Below, piece by piece: positions 10,404-20,257 of a DNA stretch of 64,000 bases (within the stretch, counting starts at the first letter, position 1; each line of letters opens with the position of its first letter). This DNA is from CAKZLS01 sp963771545 (GTDB lineage Bacteria; Pseudomonadota; Alphaproteobacteria; Rhodospirillales; Defluviicoccaceae), in NCBI GenBank assembly GCA_963771545.1, contig CAVYTX010000003.1, positions 310,001 through 374,000 on the forward strand, in the 5' to 3' direction. The position numbers and the translations under genes are program-made. Under the pieces are notes generated by a model, which was not told the DNA's origin, made no database searches, and saw nothing but the letters and a program-made list of their open reading frames with translations.

Positions 10404-10423
10404 ATGCCGACCGATACTCTTGA
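10313..10423 (+). CDS. Possible 36-residue leader peptide overlapping the aminotransferase start
   Basis: ATG 10313 has a strong ribosome-binding site (AGGGGAGAG, spacing about 7) and runs 36 codons to TGA 10421-10423. The peptide begins MPTVAIPARWHRVSF and resembles no family I know. Its stop lies 17-19 bases past the aminotransferase ATG in another frame, so it could couple translation or be a relic. It may equally be chance. Confidence 0.25.
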   Translation: MPTVAIPARWHRVSFSCDAERWRSGCEVDRHADRYS

Positions 10424-11792
10424 CTTGATGGCCCTGCGTCGCGACGAGAAGTTCGAGCTGTTCGATCGTCACCTCAACTCGCAGCTCGTGCGGGTCCTCA
10501 AAACCATCGGCTACAATGCCGACTACGCAAAGGGCGAAGGCCCCCATCTGTTCGACACGGATGGCAACCGCTATCTCGACCTCCTGAGTGGCTTCGGCGT
10601 CTTCGCCATGGGGCGCAACCATCCCGCCATTGTCGACGCGCTGGACAAGGTATTGCACGCCAATCTGGCGGGCTTGGTCCAGCTGGACGTCTCGCTGCTG
10701 GCCGGACTTTTGGCCGAGCGGTTGAACCGTCACATGCCTTGGCTGGAAAAATCCTTCTTCTGTAACTCGGGCGCTGAAACGGTGGAGGCCGCCATCAAGT
10801 TCAGCCGGGCCGCCTCGCGCCGGTCAAGAATTGTCTTCTGCGACCACGCGTTCCACGGGCTGACATACGGCGCGCTCTCGCTCAACGGCGACGAGGGATT
10901 CCGCGACCGTTTCGAACCGCTGGTGGGCGACTGCGCTCGTATTCCGTTCAATGACTTGCCGGCGCTGGAGAGGGTGCTGGCTAAAGACGACGTGGCGGCC
11001 TTCGTGCTCGAACCCATTCAGGGCAAGGGAGTCAATATTCCGGACGATACCTATCTCCGTGAAGCCCAGCGTTTGTGCCGGAAACACCGGACACTGCTGG
11101 TCGCCGACGAGGTCCAAACCGGAATGGGCCGCACCGGACGCTTTCTCGCCTGTGAGCACTGGGGCGTCGAGCCCGACATCGTACTCCTGGCCAAGGCGCT
11201 GTCCGGTGGCTTCGTGCCCGTTGGCGCCGTCGCCATGCGCCGATGGATTTTCGACAAGGTGTTCGACCGGATGGACCGGGCGTTCGTCCACGGGTCCACT
11301 TTCTCCAAGAACGACCTGGCGATGGCGGCGGGTATCGCGACACTTGATGTCATCGAAGAAGAAAATTTAGTGGAGCGCGCCGCCAGTTTGGGTCATCGCT
11401 TGATAAGCGACCTTCGCCAGCGGCTCCTCCCGTTCGATATCGTCAAGGACGTGCGCGGTAAGGGCATGATGGTGGCGCTCGAATTCGGTCCGCCCCGGAG
11501 CCTCAGGCTCAAGGCCGCCTACGCGCTGACCGAGCAGGCCACCAAGGGCCTGTTCTGTCAGCTTATCCTCATTCCGCTGTTCAAGGATCATCGTATCCTG
11601 GCCCAGGTCGCGGGTCACAACATGTCGGTGATCAAGCTCTTGCCGCCGCTGGTGATCAGCGACGATGATATCGCTTGGACCGTGAACGGCTTCGAGAAGG
11701 TCATTCGCGACAGCCATTCCATGGGTGGTTTCTGGGAACTGGGCCGCACTCTCGCGAGCCAAGCGCTGCAGGCCCGAGGCGGCGTCGCGTGA
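10404..11792 (+). CDS. Class III (PLP-dependent) aminotransferase
   Basis: A 462-residue fold-type I aminotransferase related to acetylornithine, putrescine and HpnO-type enzymes. Visible features are the substrate region LLSGFGVFAMGRNHP, the phosphate-binding FFCNSGAETVEAAIKF, the PLP-contacting LLVADEVQTGMGRTG, and the Schiff-base lysine in LLAKALSGGFVPVGA. The acceptor and donor cannot be read from sequence. The HpnO-like aminotransferases of hopanoid synthesis are one alternative, but no hopanoid genes lie here. I start at ATG 10404 (GAGG 9 bases upstream), which begins the conserved MPTDTLDL segment; the GTG at 10362 has no ribosome-binding site. It stands alone, followed by a PBP gene after 170 bases. 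Confidence 0.85.
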   Translation: MPTDTLDLMALRRDEKFELFDRHLNSQLVRVLKTIGYNADYAKGEGPHLFDTDGNRYLDLLSGFGVFAMGRNHPAIVDALDKVLHANLAGLVQLDVSLLAGLLAERLNRHMPWLEKSFFCNSGAETVEAAIKFSRAASRRSRIVFCDHAFHGLTYGALSLNGDEGFRDRFEPLVGDCARIPFNDLPALERVLAKDDVAAFVLEPIQGKGVNIPDDTYLREAQRLCRKHRTLLVADEVQTGMGRTGRFLACEHWGVEPDIVLLAKALSGGFVPVGAVAMRRWIFDKVFDRMDRAFVHGSTFSKNDLAMAAGIATLDVIEEENLVERAASLGHRLISDLRQRLLPFDIVKDVRGKGMMVALEFGPPRSLRLKAAYALTEQATKGLFCQLILIPLFKDHRILAQVAGHNMSVIKLLPPLVISDDDIAWTVNGFEKVIRDSHSMGGFWELGRTLASQALQARGGVA

Positions 11793-11966
11793 GCTCCGGT
11801 TGAGGGTGTGGGGAACGCCGATTCGCTTCCGAGAAATGCATTTGCCATGAACGTGGCCAGAAGACCGTCGGCTCGTGCTCGGATTTCTGCCGTTTTTTTA
11901 GGTAGTTAGGCACCATTGCTCAACCGGCTAACCAGCGGCGACGATTCGGGTTACTATTTTTCCCAA

Positions 11967-13994
11967 ATGCCGAAGACACCACGAACCCCAAAAAGCAATC
12001 GCCCAAATAGCGTTCGAACGAAGGCGGGGACGCCGCGCGCGCACGCCGCGCATCCGCCACATCGGCAGACACGCAAACGCTGGGGGTGGACGGCGTTCAA
12101 ATGGGTGACGGTGGCCACCATTTGGCTGGGCGTGATCGGCGCCGGTGTTGTCGCATGGTATCTGGCCGACCTGCCGCACATGGAGGAAGCGCTGGCCGCC
12201 GCGCGCCGTCCGTCGGTAACCGTGAAGGCGGCCGACGGTTCGGTCCTCGCCACGTCCGGGGATGTATACGGAGCGACGCTGCAAGTCGCCGACCTCCCGC
12301 CGGCGCTTCCGCTGGCGGTGCTGGCGACGGAGGACCGCCGGTTCTACGATCATTTCGGCCTGGATGTGTTCGGCCTCATGCGCGCCATGGTCGCCAACAT
12401 CCGCGCCGGCGCGGTCGTGCAAGGCGGCAGCACCATCACCCAACAAGCGGCGAAAAACCTGTTCCTGTCGCCCGAGCGCACCATCAAACGCAAAGTCCAG
12501 GAATTGGCACTGGCGTTGTGGCTGGAGCACGAGTTCACCAAGGACCAGATCCTCGCCATCTATCTTAACCGCACCTATTTCGGGGCCGGCGCGTTTGGCG
12601 TCGATGCCGCCGCACGGAAGTTCTTCGGTCAACCCGCCTCCCGGATCTCCACATACCAAGCGGCCATGCTGGCCGGGCTGTTGAAAGCCCCGTCGCGCTA
12701 CAATCCCATCGCCAGCCCCGAGACCGCGGCCGAGCGAACCGAACAGGTTCTCGGGCTCATGGTCGACGCCGGCTATCTGTCACCGGACGAGGCCCGCGCC
12801 GCCCAACTGCACAAGGGAACAGCCGTCGCCGACGTGGGCGATCGCCATGGCAGCCGTTATTTCGTCGACTGGGTGTTGGCTCAGGTTTCCGACTTCGTAT
12901 CCACTCACGACCGCGATGTGGTTGTCGCCACGACCTTGGATCCACGTCTTCAGGAGCTGGCCGAGACCGCGGCCGAAGAGATTTTGAACGGCCCGGGCGC
13001 AAAGAAGGACGTGTCGCAGGCGGCGATCGTCGCGATGACCCTGGACGGCGCCGTCCGAGCCATGGTTGGCGGCCGGACTTATAGCCGCAGCAAGTTCAAC
13101 CGGGCGGTGCAAGCCTACCGCCAATCCGGATCCGCGTTTAAGCCACTGGTGTATCTGGCCGGTCTGGAGGCCGGACTGCTTCCCGAGAGCCGCTTCATGG
13201 ATTCCCCGATCCAGGTGAACGGATGGCGTCCGCGCAACTTCAACGGCCGCTACCAGGGCGAGGTTACGTTGCGTCAAGCCCTTTCCCAATCCATCAACAC
13301 CGTGGCCGTTCGCGTCAGTGAAACCGCGGGGCGGCGCAATGTGATGGACGCCGCCCGCCGCTTCGGCATCACTGCGGATCTCGCGCCCAATCCCAGCCTT
13401 GCGCTCGGCACCGACGATGTCAGCCTGATCGAACTGACATCGGTGTATGCGGTCGTTGCCAACGGCGGCATCGGGGTTTGGCCGTATGGCATCGACACGA
13501 TCCACGACGCCGACGGCCGGCTCCTTTACTCCCGCTCGGGCTCGGGACCGGGCCGGGTTGCTTCGCGCCACCATACCTCCGCCCTCACCGGCATGCTCGT
13601 GGACGTTGTGGAGCACGGGACAGGTCGCGCGGCCCGGCTGTCGCGACCGGCGGCCGGCAAGACCGGCACCAGCCAGAACTATCGCGACGCCTGGTTCGTC
13701 GGGTTTACCGCCGACCTTGTCACCGGGGTGTGGATGGGAAACGACGATGGCCGCCCCATGAAGCGCGTCACCGGCGGAAACCTGCCGGCGGAGCTCTGGC
13801 GGTCGTTCATGTCCGAGGCTCACGCGGGCACCCAAGCGAAACCGCTTCCCGGCCTGATCCGCGAGGCGCCGCCGCGGCCGCGTGTGATCCCCGCGTCCCA
13901 GCCGCAAGCTCAGCCGCGGCCGGCGAGTGCCGACAGCCCCGGCTTCTGGCAACGGCTGATGAACGTGTTCGGCGAGAACCGGCAAGATCCTTGA
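11967..13994 (+). CDS. Class A penicillin-binding protein (PBP1A/1B type)
   Basis: A bifunctional peptidoglycan synthase of about 675 residues. A basic cytoplasmic tail and one membrane anchor (WVTVATIWLGVIGAGVVAW) come first. The GT51 glycosyltransferase has the catalytic EDRRFYDHFG, GGSTITQQAAKNL and YLNRTYFGAGAFGVDAA. The transpeptidase has the SxxK serine in QSGSAFKPL, the SxN motif in QSINT and the KTGT motif in AGKTGTSQNY. It polymerises and cross-links lipid II at the inner membrane. The C-terminus is a short proline-rich tail. The start is uncertain: ATG 11967 is used, while TTG 11916 in the same frame has an upstream AGG and adds 17 residues. It converges on the L,D-transpeptidase gene 21 bases away. 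Confidence 0.92.
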   Translation: MPKTPRTPKSNRPNSVRTKAGTPRAHAAHPPHRQTRKRWGWTAFKWVTVATIWLGVIGAGVVAWYLADLPHMEEALAAARRPSVTVKAADGSVLATSGDVYGATLQVADLPPALPLAVLATEDRRFYDHFGLDVFGLMRAMVANIRAGAVVQGGSTITQQAAKNLFLSPERTIKRKVQELALALWLEHEFTKDQILAIYLNRTYFGAGAFGVDAAARKFFGQPASRISTYQAAMLAGLLKAPSRYNPIASPETAAERTEQVLGLMVDAGYLSPDEARAAQLHKGTAVADVGDRHGSRYFVDWVLAQVSDFVSTHDRDVVVATTLDPRLQELAETAAEEILNGPGAKKDVSQAAIVAMTLDGAVRAMVGGRTYSRSKFNRAVQAYRQSGSAFKPLVYLAGLEAGLLPESRFMDSPIQVNGWRPRNFNGRYQGEVTLRQALSQSINTVAVRVSETAGRRNVMDAARRFGITADLAPNPSLALGTDDVSLIELTSVYAVVANGGIGVWPYGIDTIHDADGRLLYSRSGSGPGRVASRHHTSALTGMLVDVVEHGTGRAARLSRPAAGKTGTSQNYRDAWFVGFTADLVTGVWMGNDDGRPMKRVTGGNLPAELWRSFMSEAHAGTQAKPLPGLIREAPPRPRVIPASQPQAQPRPASADSPGFWQRLMNVFGENRQDP

Positions 13995-14015
13995 AAACCC
14001 GACGGAGTTCCCGCG

Positions 14016-15149
14016 TCAGCCATGGGTGGACGACGATTGGAGCCGGCTGTCCCGCGGTCCAAAACTCCGGGGCGGCATGGCCCCGGGCATGATGGGGCCG
14101 GTCGCGGGCCCGCTCTTCTCGATCGGTGGCAGGGTTCTCTCGAGCGGTGGCATGGTGCCCGTTCCAAGCTCCGGCGCCCCGAGCCGCTGGGGCTCATCGC
14201 GGGCGGGGGGTGTCGGCGGCGCCGGATGGGTAATGCGAACCGGCAAGCCGCGCCGCTCGGAAAACGCCCGATCCACCGCCGTCCAGTCGATGCGCGGAAT
14301 CTCATCGGGCGTCGCGACCGTCAACACCCGATCCGTCTGATCGGGGGTCTCCTCGAACGTCATTGCGCCCGCTTCCTCGATCTGATCCAACTGAGCGTGA
14401 CTGGGGTGGACCTCCACGTACAGGTCGCCGTTCTTGCGGCCGTATTTGATCGTCTGATTAACCACGGTGACCGGCGTTCCCACCTTGACGTTCGCGAACA
14501 GCCAATCGATATCTTCGGGATACAGCCGGATGCAGCCACGGCTGACCCGTCGGCCCACGCCCCAGGGCTTGCTGGTTCCGTGAATTAGATAGGTTGGCCA
14601 GCCGAGATACATCGCATACTCGCCGAGCGGATTGTCGGGACCGGCCGGAACACGCGCCGGCAGTTCGGGATTCTCCGCGCGGGCGTTGCTTGTGGGATAC
14701 CACTCGGGATGGGCGCGCTTCCTGACGATGCGCGTCGTTCCCGTCGGCGTGGTGAACCCCTCGCGCCCGACTCCGATGGGGAAGGTGCGGATTTGCCCGT
14801 TGCCATCGAAGAAGTAGATCCGGAGTTCGGCGAGGTTGATGACGATGCCCTTGCGCGGGGCGTCGGGCAGAACATGAGCGCTGGGCAGAACGATAAACGT
14901 GGCCTTTCCGGGAAGCCAAGGATCCACGCCGGGATTGGCGGCCATCACCTCCAGCAAGCCCAGGCCGTCGGCCCGGGCGATATCGAGCAACGTATCCTCG
15001 GTCCAAGTATAACTCTCGACGATCTCGCCGACGATATCGCTGGGCGGCCGATCCGCGGCGGGGGTTTCCTGGGCGGAGGCCCCGCCGGCGCCGGCGATCA
15101 GGCATATGGCGAGAAGAAACTGGGCATATCGACAAAAAGCTACGGCCAT
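14016..15149 (-). CDS. L,D-transpeptidase (YkuD/ErfK family)
   Basis: A 377-residue periplasmic enzyme. The N-terminus is a clear signal peptide (FLLAICLIAGAGGASA, cleavage before QE). A LysM-like segment at about 45-90 (YTWTEDTLLDIARADGLG) should bind peptidoglycan. The YkuD domain at about 100-235 holds the catalytic signature HGTSKPWGVGRRVSRGCIRL with the nucleophile cysteine, serine-arginine context and upstream histidine. It makes 3-3 cross-links or attaches envelope proteins to the wall. The C-terminal 120 residues are proline-rich and disordered. It lies 54 bases downstream of the long PBP gene on the same strand and is probably co-transcribed with it, linking both kinds of cross-linking. 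Confidence 0.92.
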   Translation of the reverse strand: MAVAFCRYAQFLLAICLIAGAGGASAQETPAADRPPSDIVGEIVESYTWTEDTLLDIARADGLGLLEVMAANPGVDPWLPGKATFIVLPSAHVLPDAPRKGIVINLAELRIYFFDGNGQIRTFPIGVGREGFTTPTGTTRIVRKRAHPEWYPTSNARAENPELPARVPAGPDNPLGEYAMYLGWPTYLIHGTSKPWGVGRRVSRGCIRLYPEDIDWLFANVKVGTPVTVVNQTIKYGRKNGDLYVEVHPSHAQLDQIEEAGAMTFEETPDQTDRVLTVATPDEIPRIDWTAVDRAFSERRGLPVRITHPAPPTPPARDEPQRLGAPELGTGTMPPLERTLPPIEKSGPATGPIMPGAMPPRSFGPRDSRLQSSSTHG

Positions 15150-15203
15150 GGAAGTATACAGTCATCGGGCAACAATGCGGGGGCTCAGCAACGTATTTAG
15201 GGT

Positions 15204-18200
15204 CTATCCTCCGGATTGACCAGCCTCCACCAATGTATTCTCCGGATAACGCGGCCGCCGGGGCGTCGTCGGACCGTTGATCAGCGGCTCCAGGGCGGGT
15301 GCGAGAGCCTTGAGAACCTGAACGGGAAGCGCGCTCGTGAACTGGTGGTCGCGAGCATCCTCTGCCGGCACGTGGGCGGTGACGGTTCCAAAAAAGCGGT
15401 CGCCGATGAAAAACACGAACGCGGCGCTGCGGGTCGCCGCTTTTCCCGTGATCGCCGTGCCGCTGGGACCGCTTTTGCGGTCAAGGAGGTCGTCTCCGGT
15501 CCCGGTTTTGCCCCCCACCGCCAGCTTCGCGCCGCCCGGGCGGGCGAAGGTACCGTCGAGCCGCCGGGCGGTGCCTTGTTCCACCACGTCCATCAGGGCC
15601 TCGCGCACGGTCGCCGCCACCTTGCTCGGAAGCACACGCTCGCCCCTGCCCGCCGCGGGCGTCACGACGGTCTCGTACGGAGTCGACTTGGCGAAATGCA
15701 GGCGCGTGAGGCGAACGCTCGGCCGCCTAACGCCATCGTTGATGATGATTTCCATCAGTTCCGCCAGCGCCTGCGGCCGGTCGGCGGAGCTGCCGAGCGC
15801 CGTTGCCAGGGAGGGAACCAATGTCTCAAACGGATACCCCACCTTCGACCAGGACGCGTGAATGCGCTTGAAGGCGTCCTCTTCGAGAATGGTGAGAATG
15901 CGGGTGTTGGCGGCGCGCTTGTGGGCCATCTTGAACAGCCAGGCGTAGGCGTCCTGGCGCGCCTGGGCGCCCGCGTCCAAAACCTCCCGCCGGCTGGCTT
16001 TCGGGTGCTCGACCAGATAGCCTACCAGCCACAGCTCCAGGGGATGGATCCGCGCCAGATAGCCCCGGTCGGCCAGGGAGAAGCGCTCCGGCCCATACTG
16101 GTCATGAAGCTCGGCGGCGTCGGCATCGCTCAGCTTCGCGCCGGGAAGGCGGCGTTGCAAAAACGCGCGCAACTCGGCGGCATTGGCCCGGGGGCGAACC
16201 GACCGGTAGATCACCGCCTGCCGATGGCGGCTGGCGCTCACGCGTTCGGACAAGCTTGTCAACGCTTCTTCGGGCGCCAGATCGCCGTACCGCGTGAAAA
16301 AGCGGTTCAGGAACTGCTTGCCCTCTTTGTCCGCGAACCGCCGAAGATAATCCAGACGCGCCGGATGGTTGCGATCGTTCAATACCTCTCGCGGCGAAAC
16401 CGGGCCCCGCGCCCGCTGGTAATCGACGATATCGCGCATCATCCGAATGAACACCAGGTTGACGGAGTGGCGGAACGCCTGGGCGACCGGCATGGTGCGT
16501 CCGTTGTCGTCGCGATTGAAGTTGTGAAATGTATGAACGCCTCCGCCGGTGAAAAAATTCTCGTACGGACTGGCCGAATAGCGGCGGTTCATGGCCGCGT
16601 CCAAGATCCCTCGCAAACCACGGTCCGGAGTTTCGCTCAGATACGCGGCGGCCCAGCGAGTCAACGGATCCTCGGCCTCGGCGGTCGCCGCGCGCAGCTC
16701 TTCCACGGGCAAACCTCCCAAACGCGCGTGAATGTCGGCGATAATGGACAGATAGGACACCAAGGTGCGAAGCTTGGCGGTGGACCCGAGGTCCAGCTTG
16801 CCGCCATCGTTGATGTCCAGGGGCCGTTCGAGATTGTCCGCCTGAATACGCAGATAATTGACGTCCTTGCCGCGTTCGTAAAGGGTCACGCTGTAAACCA
16901 GTTCGTCGGCGTTGCCGGCGCCGAGCAACCGGCGACCGGTAAGCCCCAGCCGGCTTGCCTCATCGGGATCCGTCAACCGTCTGAGAACGTCGGTGACACG
17001 GCGTTGCGTGGCGGAGTCGAGCGAGGTCTCGGCCTCGATATCCAAGCGGTCCAGCTGATAAAGGTTCGGCGCGCCGATCAGCGAAAGCAACCGCGTCCGA
17101 ATGGCGTTCAGGGCCTTGCGGTCAACGAACGAGACCTCGGCGGGGGCCGGCGGTTCGGTCCGGAACACCAGATCGGCCGACAGCGCCGCATCGCGCAGCT
17201 CCGCATCGATGGCGCCCGCCTTGGCCATCAGGCGCAGGTACATGTCGGTCAAGCGCACAAGATCTTCACGTCCTTCCACCAAGTAGTAAGACGGCCGGCG
17301 CTGCGCCAACAGCAGGCTCACAACTTGCTTGAAGATGGTTCCGCGGAGCACTTTACCGATCTCGCTGGTCGGGGGCGTTTCGAGAATTGTCGTCGCCGCG
17401 CGAAAGTTCGTGCCGTACCACCCCCACAAACCGTCGCCGATACCGATGATCTCGCCAAATCCAGGACTCCCGGCGAGTGGAGTCGAGTTCACGTAATCGA
17501 CGACTATTTGTCGCCGGGCCTGCCCCGTGTCGGGGCCATGGCTGTATGCCCGCACGCTCGCCGTCGCGATTTGACGCAGCTTTTCCAGCACGTTGGTCGT
17601 TCGGCCCTCCGGTGAGTGCCGGTACTTTTCGATCTGGGTGGCCAGGGTGCTGCCGCCGAACCGCTGCTGTGACGGGTCCACGAACTCCGCGAGCAAATTC
17701 CAGGCCGCGGCCGCGAATCGATCCCACTCAACCGCCGGATTGCTGGTCGGATGGATCTCCGCGAGCAGTTCCCGGTTCTCGATGAACAGAAGGCTGTCGA
17801 CGATCAGCGGCGGAATCGCCTGGAAATTCTCGAATACGCGCTCGGGATGCCGCGATTCGTATATTTTGTCGCCGTTTCGATCCCGGATTGTCAGGCCGCT
17901 CTGCGGCTTTTCCGGAAAAACGGCGAAACCGCCATAGCGGATAAACTTTTGAAAGTTTTTCGACTGCCGCGCCTGCCGCTCGACCGTGAACCCCTGACGA
18001 TCGAGGGACGCGATGAACGAGGGGATATCCGCATACCCCAATCTCATGTTGTACGGTCCGGAAATCGGGAAAAGGCCGCCGGGATCAATACCCGGCTCGA
18101 CCGAAAACGTCAGGTCGCGGGCAAAGGGAACGATAATTTCCGCCTGAAGGCGCGACGTTTGCGTCTCGGAGCGAATGGCCCATGCACTCGCGGCGGTAAC

Positions 18201-18251
18201 GAGCAGAACAATCAAGCACGCTATAAGTCGACCCCGTGAAACCCACCGCAT
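15204..18251 (-). CDS. Long, divergent class A penicillin-binding protein
   Basis: A 1015-residue protein with a single N-terminal membrane anchor (LIACLIVLLVTAASAWAI) and a large periplasmic part. The transglycosylase-like region (about 120-330) is recognisable from FGGSTLATQIEKYRHS, but the usual EDxxFxxHxG is replaced by IENRELLAE, so activity cannot be assumed. The transpeptidase part has intact motifs: SxxK in LGSTAKLRTL, SxN in RHSVNLV, and KTGT in GGKTGTGDD. Between them lie long insertions (about 640-800) absent from PBP1A. It probably acts with the L,D-transpeptidase gene just downstream. Length and motif drift resemble an uncommon proteobacterial PBP group, and the specific role is unknown. 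Confidence 0.85.
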   Translation of the reverse strand: MRWVSRGRLIACLIVLLVTAASAWAIRSETQTSRLQAEIIVPFARDLTFSVEPGIDPGGLFPISGPYNMRLGYADIPSFIASLDRQGFTVERQARQSKNFQKFIRYGGFAVFPEKPQSGLTIRDRNGDKIYESRHPERVFENFQAIPPLIVDSLLFIENRELLAEIHPTSNPAVEWDRFAAAAWNLLAEFVDPSQQRFGGSTLATQIEKYRHSPEGRTTNVLEKLRQIATASVRAYSHGPDTGQARRQIVVDYVNSTPLAGSPGFGEIIGIGDGLWGWYGTNFRAATTILETPPTSEIGKVLRGTIFKQVVSLLLAQRRPSYYLVEGREDLVRLTDMYLRLMAKAGAIDAELRDAALSADLVFRTEPPAPAEVSFVDRKALNAIRTRLLSLIGAPNLYQLDRLDIEAETSLDSATQRRVTDVLRRLTDPDEASRLGLTGRRLLGAGNADELVYSVTLYERGKDVNYLRIQADNLERPLDINDGGKLDLGSTAKLRTLVSYLSIIADIHARLGGLPVEELRAATAEAEDPLTRWAAAYLSETPDRGLRGILDAAMNRRYSASPYENFFTGGGVHTFHNFNRDDNGRTMPVAQAFRHSVNLVFIRMMRDIVDYQRARGPVSPREVLNDRNHPARLDYLRRFADKEGKQFLNRFFTRYGDLAPEEALTSLSERVSASRHRQAVIYRSVRPRANAAELRAFLQRRLPGAKLSDADAAELHDQYGPERFSLADRGYLARIHPLELWLVGYLVEHPKASRREVLDAGAQARQDAYAWLFKMAHKRAANTRILTILEEDAFKRIHASWSKVGYPFETLVPSLATALGSSADRPQALAELMEIIINDGVRRPSVRLTRLHFAKSTPYETVVTPAAGRGERVLPSKVAATVREALMDVVEQGTARRLDGTFARPGGAKLAVGGKTGTGDDLLDRKSGPSGTAITGKAATRSAAFVFFIGDRFFGTVTAHVPAEDARDHQFTSALPVQVLKALAPALEPLINGPTTPRRPRYPENTLVEAGQSGG

Positions 18252-18410
18252 GAGGATTGTTCCTACCCAGCCATAAGAGACCCCTAACCCCCAAGCACAT
18301 TCCCGCGCAGCCTGTTTGCCGCATCATTTTCACGCACCTCGATACGTCAGTGAGGCAGTGTGTGTACGAATGTAAGAATTTGTAGGCCATTATTACAACC
18401 TGCATTCGGG

Positions 18411-19947
18411 TCAATTTTTATGGACGATTGATATTGTTTTTTCGCGTGTTGGTTTTATCACACGCTCGATACACTCGCTCGCAAGCCCAACAATCGGTGA
18501 GCGTGAGGTATGCTTGACCGCCTCGAAAGCGGCGAGAGCGCGATGGCGCGCGGAATGGTGATCGACCATCGGTGGCGGATAGGTGGAGCCGAGGCGAATG
18601 CCGGCCGCTTCCAGTTCAAGCGGCGGCGCTTCCCAGGGCCGGTGGATCCAGCGATTTGGGCATCCCGCCAGTTCCGGCACCCAGCGGCGCACATAGTCAC
18701 CGTCGGGATCGAACTTTTCCCCCTGCAGGACCGGATTGAACACGCGGAAATACGGCGCGGCGTCGGCGCCGCAACCGGCCACCCACTGCCATCCGCCGGC
18801 GTTGTTGGCCATGTCGGCGTCCACCAGCGTATCCCAGAACCACGCCTCGCCCCGTTGCCAGGGAAGCAATAGATCCTTGATCAAAAAAGAGGCCGCGATC
18901 ATCCGGACCCGGTTGTGCATCCACCCCATGTGCCAGAGTTGCCGCATGCCGGCGTCGACGATGGGATAGCCGGTCCGGCCCCGTTGCCACGCCGTCAGGG
19001 CTTCCGGATTGTCCGCCCACGGGAACCGTTCGAAGCGCGGCTGCATGGGATCATCGGCCATTGCGGGCTCGCGGGCGAGCAAGTGGGCACAGAAGTCACG
19101 CCATCCCAACTCGCGAAGAAAGGCTTCTCCTCCGCGATGGGAGCCCGGGTTCGAATCCATTTCCATGCGCGCCGCGTGCCAAACCTGCCGCGGCGAGATC
19201 TCCCCGAAGTGAAGGTAGGGCGACAACATGGATGTGGCCGCCGGTTCGGGACGATTGCGAAGCTTTGCGTAATCGGAAAGACCCTCCTCGAGAAAGCTTC
19301 GAAGACGCTCCAATCCATGCGCCTCTCCGGGCCGCCACGTCTCCCTCAGGCCGCCTGCCCAGTCCGGCTTCGAGGGACGCAGCCCCCAGCTATCCAAGGC
19401 ATCGGCCTTGGGAGGCGGGTTCAACCGCTCCAACCTGTCGGGCGCCGGGAGCGGGGCCGCCGGCGGTTCGGACGCCAGGCAGGTCTTCCAGAACGGCGTA
19501 AAGACCCGAAGGGGCTCTCTTTTTCGGCTGAGGATGTCGTCCGGTTGGAACAGGAGGGAGGCGGCGAACTCCCGCGTCTTCACACCCGCGCGCTCAAGAT
19601 CGCGGGATCAGCCTGCGGTCGGCCGCCTGCCAGTGGGGCTCCACATGACGGTTCCAGTAGACCGCCCCGGCATTCGTTTCACGGACGAGGTCGAGGATTA
19701 TCTCGACCGCATCCCCGCGAAGAATAATCAAGGAAGCGCCACGCTTGGCGAGGGTGTCGCGCAGCGCTTCGAGGCTATGGTGCAGCCACCAGCGGGTGGC
19801 GGCACCCATCCGCCTAGGTCCGGGGGAGCAGTCATCCAGGACGTAGACGGGAACGATCGGCCGGCCCTCGGTAACCGCCGCATGCAAGGCCGGGTGATCG
19901 GACATTCTGAGATCGTCACGGAACCAAACGATGGCGGCGTTCGTCAT
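18411..19947 (-). pseudogene. phrB: Deoxyribodipyrimidine photolyase, split by one frameshift
   Basis: A light-dependent DNA repair flavoprotein (class I photolyase/cryptochrome family). The N-terminal antenna domain is read from ATG 19947 (AAIVWFRDDLRMSDHPAL) until the frame ends at 19594. The FAD-binding domain is read in another frame to 18411, with SPYLHFGEISPRQVWHA, GMRQLWHMGWMHNR and NNAGGWQWVAGCGADA all intact. Dropping one base at about 19600-19608 joins them as ADRRLI..DLERAGVKTREF, giving about 511 residues. The gene is therefore whole apart from a single inserted base, either an error or a very recent mutation. The C-terminus runs about 30 residues beyond the usual end. It lies upstream of the long PBP on the same strand with a 159-base gap. 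Confidence 0.9.
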
Positions 19948-20088
19948 GTTGAGTCAACCAGAAGCAATTTCCAATCTTGTTCTGCAGTTACGCCGTGAAC
20001 TCCGATGTGGATGGCAAAAAAACATCGCGCCGATTCGCGTGGTTGCGAACTCGGTAAGAGAGTAACGGTGCCGATCCGCTTACAATAA

Positions 20089-20145
20089 TAACCCATATGG
20101 GTTAATTTATAAGGCATATATTGGTAGACTTCACCCCAAATGGGT
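20089..20145. promoter_or_regulatory. CCC-N4-GGG palindromes upstream of RTX-1
   Basis: A perfect 16-bp palindrome TAACCCATATGGGTTA occupies 20089-20104, and a second, weaker site ACCCCAAATGGGT lies at 20133-20145. Both sit in an AT-rich tract 113-170 bases before the RTX-1 ATG. The same core occurs before RTX-2 (29431) and RTX-3 (34301). I infer an operator for a shared dimeric regulator. Confidence 0.55.
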
Positions 20146-20257
20146 CATAGAATTTTACCGCACTGAGTTCGCGCGCGTCTCAACCATCTCGCAAATTCCA
20201 TAAATGCAGCGCCACTCCACTTTTTTGCGCCGTTCGAAGTAACGAGGAACCACATTC

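Noticed and set aside
12780..13985. 401-residue open frame on the minus strand
   Set aside because: Antisense of the PBP1A-type gene, with no family resemblance.
15216..17615. 799-residue open frame on the plus strand
   Set aside because: Antisense of the long PBP gene, whose motifs are clear. No ribosome-binding site and no recognisable domain.
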